From Mycobacterium branderi (GTDB lineage: Bacteria; Actinomycetota; Actinomycetes; Mycobacteriales; Mycobacteriaceae), in the NCBI RefSeq assembly GCF_010728725.1, contig NZ_AP022606.1:2542001-2606000 (forward strand): a stretch of DNA of 64,000 nt. Direction: 5' to 3'. Below the pieces are notes generated by a model that saw only the letters and a list, made by a program, of their open reading frames with translations, was not told the origin of the DNA and did not search any database. A program made the position numbers and the translations under genes. The number at the start of each line of letters is the position of its first letter. Position 1 is the first letter of the stretch. Below, piece after piece: positions 60,757 through 64,000 of this stretch.

Positions 60757-62253
60757 TCACCCCGTGGTCGGATGCTCGAGCATCGGAAAACGCACGCGAA
60801 AGACCGTGCGTCCGTCGCCCGACTCCGCGGTGACCGAGCCGTGATGCGCCTTGACGATCGACGCGACGATCGGCAGGCCCAACCCGTTGCCCGTTGCGTT
60901 CGATCGCGCGGTGTCGCCCCGCACGAACCGCTCGAACAGATGTGGCAGCAGATCCGGCTCGATGTCGGGACCGTCGTCGGTCACGGTCAGCTCCACATAC
61001 GGCCCGTCCTCGCCACCCGGGTGACGCGAGATCGCCGTCGTCACCGTCACGCCCGGCGGGGTATGCACGTGCGCGTTGCTCAAGAGGTTGCTGACCAGTT
61101 GGTGCAGCCGGTCGCGGTCGCCGCGCACCCACACCGGGTCCTCCGGCAGGTCGTTGACCCAATGGTGGGTCGGCGCCGCCACCGCCGCGTCGTTGACCGC
61201 GTTGATCACCACATCGGCCAGATCCACGTCCTCGGTGTCGAGATCCTCGCCTTCACCCAGCCGGGACAGCAGCAGTAACTCGTCGACCAGCGAGGTCATC
61301 CGCAACGCCTCGGACTCGATTCGGGCCAGCGCGTACTCGGTGGTCGGCGGCAGCGCAGAGCTGTCCTGGCGGGTGAGTTCGGCATAGCCCTGAATCGCGG
61401 CCAGCGGGGTGCGCAGTTCGTGGCTGGCGTCGGTCAGGAACTGCCGCATCCGCCGGTCGGATTCGGTGCGGTGGGCCAGCGCGCTGTCGACGTTGTCCAG
61501 CAACCGATTCAGCGTGTGCCCGACGATGCCGACCTCGTTGCCGGGATCGGTGTCGCCGGACCGCACGCGGGTGGTGATCCGGTGCTCGTCGCCGATCAGC
61601 GGCATGCCGGCGACTTCGGCGGCAGTCGCCGCCACGCGGCGCAGTGGACGCAGCGCGTAGCCGACCACCGTAATCGTGAGTGCCGCGGTCAGCAGCAGCG
61701 CGGCCACCAAAAGCACTGTGGCGGTGAGAGTTCGCCGCGCAATGGTCCGGTCCGCGAGCGCCAGCGAAACCCCGACCAGTAGCCGGTCCGATCCGGCGGC
61801 GCGGCTGTCCACCCGATAGGAGCCCAGGCTGCCCAGCACTTCGGTCCGGGGCGGCCCGTCGGTCCACGACCTCGATTGAATCGCGCGGACCACGTCGGAG
61901 GGAGCGGGCCGAGCTTCGTCCTCGGAGAAGACGGCCGAGCCCACCACCACACCGTCGTGCAGCACCGCGACGAGGTTGCCCGGTGTCTGGCCGGTGAACT
62001 CCAGCATCGCCTGCTCGATCGGTAAAGCGCTGTGCGAACTTTCGCCGGTGCGGTAGCGGCTATACGAATGCTCCAGTGCCTGAAGGGATTCGGCGACTTC
62101 GGCATCGTTCATCGTGGTGACGTACGCGCGCAGGCTCAGCACCGACACGACGTCGACCGCCACCAACACGACGCACACGACGGCACACACGCCCAGCACA
62201 AGCTGGCGGCGCAGGGATCGCGGCCACCACCGCGCGGCTCGGGGCGGGGTCAT
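60757..62253 (-). CDS. trcS: Sensor histidine kinase TrcS
   Basis: A 498-residue membrane sensor. Transmembrane helices are at about 16-40 and 176-200, with a periplasmic sensing domain between them (41-170). HAMP follows at about 200-260. Dimerisation has phospho-His H278 in FLTDASHELRTPLAAIQGYA. The ATP domain has the N box LVSNLLSNAHVHTP, DDGPDIEPD and GNGLGLPIV. The start ATG 62253 overlaps the trcR stop. It corresponds to Rv1032c. Its 3' end is separated from the KimA operon by 205 bp. Confidence 0.92.
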   Translation of the reverse strand: MTPPRAARWWPRSLRRQLVLGVCAVVCVVLVAVDVVSVLSLRAYVTTMNDAEVAESLQALEHSYSRYRTGESSHSALPIEQAMLEFTGQTPGNLVAVLHDGVVVGSAVFSEDEARPAPSDVVRAIQSRSWTDGPPRTEVLGSLGSYRVDSRAAGSDRLLVGVSLALADRTIARRTLTATVLLVAALLLTAALTITVVGYALRPLRRVAATAAEVAGMPLIGDEHRITTRVRSGDTDPGNEVGIVGHTLNRLLDNVDSALAHRTESDRRMRQFLTDASHELRTPLAAIQGYAELTRQDSSALPPTTEYALARIESEALRMTSLVDELLLLSRLGEGEDLDTEDVDLADVVINAVNDAAVAAPTHHWVNDLPEDPVWVRGDRDRLHQLVSNLLSNAHVHTPPGVTVTTAISRHPGGEDGPYVELTVTDDGPDIEPDLLPHLFERFVRGDTARSNATGNGLGLPIVASIVKAHHGSVTAESGDGRTVFRVRFPMLEHPTTG

Positions 62254-63035
62254 TCCGGCGGTCGCAGCATGTATCCGACACCTCGCACGGTGTGGATCAT
62301 CGGGTCACGGCCCGCGTCGATCTTCTTCCGCAGATAGGAGATGTAGAGGTCGACGATGCTGGTGCGCCCCGCGAAGTCGTAATTCCAGACCCGGTCGAGT
62401 ATTTCGGTGCGTGTCAGCGCCCGGCGTGGGTTGCGCATCAAGAAACGCAACAACTCGAACTCCGTCGACGTCAGCGACAGCGGCGTTCCGCCGCGGGTGA
62501 CTTCGCGGCTAGTGCCGTCGAGGGTCAGATCGCCGACCCGCAGTTCTTCTTCGGCCGGGGGAGCAAGGTGATTGGAGCGGCGAAGCAGTCCGCGCAACCG
62601 GGCCACCAGTTCCTCGAGGCTGAACGGCTTGGTCATGTAGTCGTCGGCGCCGGCGGTCAAGCCGGTGACCCGGTCCATCACCGAGTCGCGGGCGGTGAGA
62701 AACAGCGTCGGGGTATAGGCGTCCGACTCGCGCACCCGTTGCAGAATCTGCAGGCCGTCCATGTCGGGCAGCATGATGTCGAGCACCAGCACGTCGGGGC
62801 CGACCTTGTCGAACTTGGCGACGGCCTCCCGGCCGTTGTGCGCGACGTCGACGACCCAGCCTTCGTAGTGCAGCGCCATCTTGACCAGGTTGGTCAGCGC
62901 CGGTTCGTCGTCGACCAGCAAAACCCGGATCGGTGATCCGTCGGCCCGGCTGATCCGGGGAAGTTGGCCGAGGATGGCCTGGCGTGGCCGCTGTTCGCGC
63001 GCGTAACCCGACCCATAACTCGACACAGCCGCCAT
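62250..63035 (-). CDS. trcR: Response regulator TrcR
   Basis: A 261-residue OmpR-family regulator. The N-terminal 35 residues are a basic extension. The receiver has RVLLVDDEPALTNLVKMALH, phosphoacceptor D86 in VLVLDIMLPDMDG, and DDYMTKPFS. The winged helix has LTSTEFELLRFLMRNPRRAL and DLYISYLRKKIDAG. ATG 63035 is used (GTG 63059 is an alternative). In M. tuberculosis TrcR binds an AT-rich region of its own promoter, and the upstream DNA here is AT-rich too. It is one of the two candidate binders of the shared direct repeats. Confidence 0.92.
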   Translation of the reverse strand: MAAVSSYGSGYAREQRPRQAILGQLPRISRADGSPIRVLLVDDEPALTNLVKMALHYEGWVVDVAHNGREAVAKFDKVGPDVLVLDIMLPDMDGLQILQRVRESDAYTPTLFLTARDSVMDRVTGLTAGADDYMTKPFSLEELVARLRGLLRRSNHLAPPAEEELRVGDLTLDGTSREVTRGGTPLSLTSTEFELLRFLMRNPRRALTRTEILDRVWNYDFAGRTSIVDLYISYLRKKIDAGRDPMIHTVRGVGYMLRPPE

Positions 63036-63351
63036 ATTCCTACATTTTCCCTGGCGCACATCGCCCTGTCATGAAGTTCATATCGTTCTCAAATGTTGCG
63101 GGCATCGGCCGAGGTGTCGCCCACACGATCAGATATGTGTTTTCTATGTAACTGATCAGCGAGCTTGATAGCGCTTTTGCTCGAAAAATATTGTGATACT
63201 TAGTCGTTGACCCGAGTTGGTGCTGCACACGAGATGTGCGCGTCTCAATACTCTTGTGTTTGAACAATTTTCGTCCACCGCGCAGTCCCGTCCGACGACA
63301 ACGGTCGACGGCAGTGGCGTGGCTTCGATAAGCGGAAGGTAGGAGAAGGCA
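63036..63351. promoter_or_regulatory. AT-rich divergent region between trcR and the PE gene
   Basis: The 316 bp hold no ORF of quality. They are clearly AT-richer than the rest of the window, notably 63120-63205 (for example AAAAATATTGTGATACTTAG) and 63245-63285. This suits an autoregulated trcR promoter and the PE/PPE promoter. No exact TTAAC-N6-TTAAC box was found. Confidence 0.5.
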
Positions 63352-63660
63352 GTGACTTTCCCGACATTCGTCACGACGCATCCGGAGTTGCTCAGCGCCG
63401 CGGCCGGAGAGCTGGCGAGCATCGGTTCGGCAATGGCCGCCGGTAACGCGGCGGCGGCCGGACCGACCGGCGGCGTCGTCCCGGCGGCCGCAGACGAAGT
63501 GTCTGCCTTGACCGCGGCGCAGTTCGCCGCGCAGGCCGGCAGGTACCAGGCGATCAGCGCCCAGGCGGCGGCGGTCCACCAGCAGTTTGTGAGCACGATG
63601 GCGGCCAGCGCCGGTTCGTATGCGGCCACCGAGTCCGCCAACGCGATCGCGGCCGGTTAG
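63352..63660 (+). CDS. PE family protein, 102 aa
   Basis: The protein begins MTFPTFVTTHPELLSAAAGE and carries the PE core [40 protein letters not shown]. It is a PE domain only. GTG 63352 has GTAGGAGAAGG 3-13 nt upstream. The PPE partner begins 12 bp after its stop. It is a paralogue of the PE at 528-827, with the same [18 protein letters not shown] core. The predicted role is an ESX-exported heterodimer partner. Confidence 0.95.
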   Translation: MTFPTFVTTHPELLSAAAGELASIGSAMAAGNAAAAGPTGGVVPAAADEVSALTAAQFAAQAGRYQAISAQAAAVHQQFVSTMAASAGSYAATESANAIAAG

Positions 63661-63672
63661 GCGGAACGGATC

Positions 63673-64000
63673 ATGTTGGACTTCGGACTGTTACCGCCGG
63701 AGGTCAACTCCGCGCGCATGTACGCCGGTGCCGGCCCCGGGTCGATGCTGGCGGCCGCGGCGGGCTGGGACGGGCTGGCAACCGAACTGCACTCCGGGGC
63801 GACGTCGTACCAATCGGTGGTGACCGGTCTGGTCACGGGACCGTGGCAGGGGCCGGCATCGGCGGCGATGGGCGCGGCGGCCGCACCTTACGTGGCCTGG
63901 TTGAGCGCGACCGCGGCCCAGTGCGAGCAGGTGGCCAACCAGGCCCGCGCAGCGGTGAGCGCCTATGAGGCCGCGTTCGCGATGACCGTGCCGCCGCCGG
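63673..64000 (+). CDS. PPE family protein, partial (C-terminus beyond window end)
   Basis: ATG 63673 opens [20 protein letters not shown], the canonical PPE start. It continues with [20 protein letters not shown] and [13 protein letters not shown] up to the window edge, about 109 residues. The subclass cannot be decided because the C-terminal domain is not in the window. It follows the PE gene by 12 bp and is surely co-transcribed with it. Confidence 0.93.
   Translation, partial: MLDFGLLPPEVNSARMYAGAGPGSMLAAAAGWDGLATELHSGATSYQSVVTGLVTGPWQGPASAAMGAAAAPYVAWLSATAAQCEQVANQARAAVSAYEAAFAMTVPPP

Overview
The window is a chromosomal segment of a high-GC mycobacterium, most likely a slow-growing non-tuberculous species. 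The evidence is PE/PPE gene pairs at both ends, two further PPE-SVP genes, and a backbone in the same order as the M. tuberculosis H37Rv interval around Rv1007c-Rv1033c: metG, tatD, rpfB, ksgA, ispE, pks16, pth, rplY, lpqT, prs, glmU, tRNA-Gln, a TetR gene, mfd, mazG, lpqU, eno, ftsB-like, DUF501, ppx2, kdp, trcS, trcR. It is not the tuberculosis complex itself, because several accessory blocks interrupt this order and kdpFABCDE runs as one operon.

Layout. 1-827: a PE/PPE pair, with the PPE cut by the window start. 1131-9283: an accessory block with two paralogous TetR regulators, a Tat-exported cholesterol-oxidase-like flavoenzyme, an AlkB-type hydroxylase coupled to a SAM methyltransferase, two tandem hexapeptide acetyltransferases that carry the same palindrome before their start codons, a PAS protein with a small partner, and a STAS protein. 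9340-31276: conserved housekeeping genes for translation, peptidoglycan precursors, resuscitation, rRNA methylation, isoprenoids and transcription-coupled repair. This stretch is modified by a small Ser/Thr kinase placed between ksgA and ispE, an SDR gene, an ArsC-like gene, a methyltransferase whose tail reads into the tRNA-Gln gene, and a second lysA.

31277-35573: a scrambled accessory island between mazG and lpqU. It holds a decayed lipoprotein copy, a deleted 13E12-family remnant, a second decayed copy of the mazG 3' end, an intact lipoprotein, a WXG100-like/DUF4185 secreted-effector gene split by one extra G, its EspC-like partner, and a VOC gene. 35777-39895: lpqU, eno, ftsB-like, DUF501 and ppx2. 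39875-44040: an AdoMet-decarboxylase/spermidine-synthase fusion and two PPE proteins ending in a SHOCT-like tail.

44228-60551 is a potassium island: an RCK-pore-RCK channel, kdpFABCDE with a preceding mini-ORF, a CBS protein with an ArsB/NhaD-type transporter, and two tandem KimA-like K+ importers. The kdp operon, the KimA operon and one PPE gene each carry a TTAAC-type direct repeat with 11-bp period, 28-30 bp upstream of a -10 element. This suggests one OmpR-family regulator (KdpE or TrcR) controls them together. 60757-63035 is trcS/trcR, and the window ends in another PE/PPE pair cut by its right edge.

Many genes here look leaderless, with a TANNNT hexamer 6-7 nt before ATG or GTG (alkB, tatD, ispE, the kinase, the tRNA-proximal TetR). 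This was used to choose several starts.
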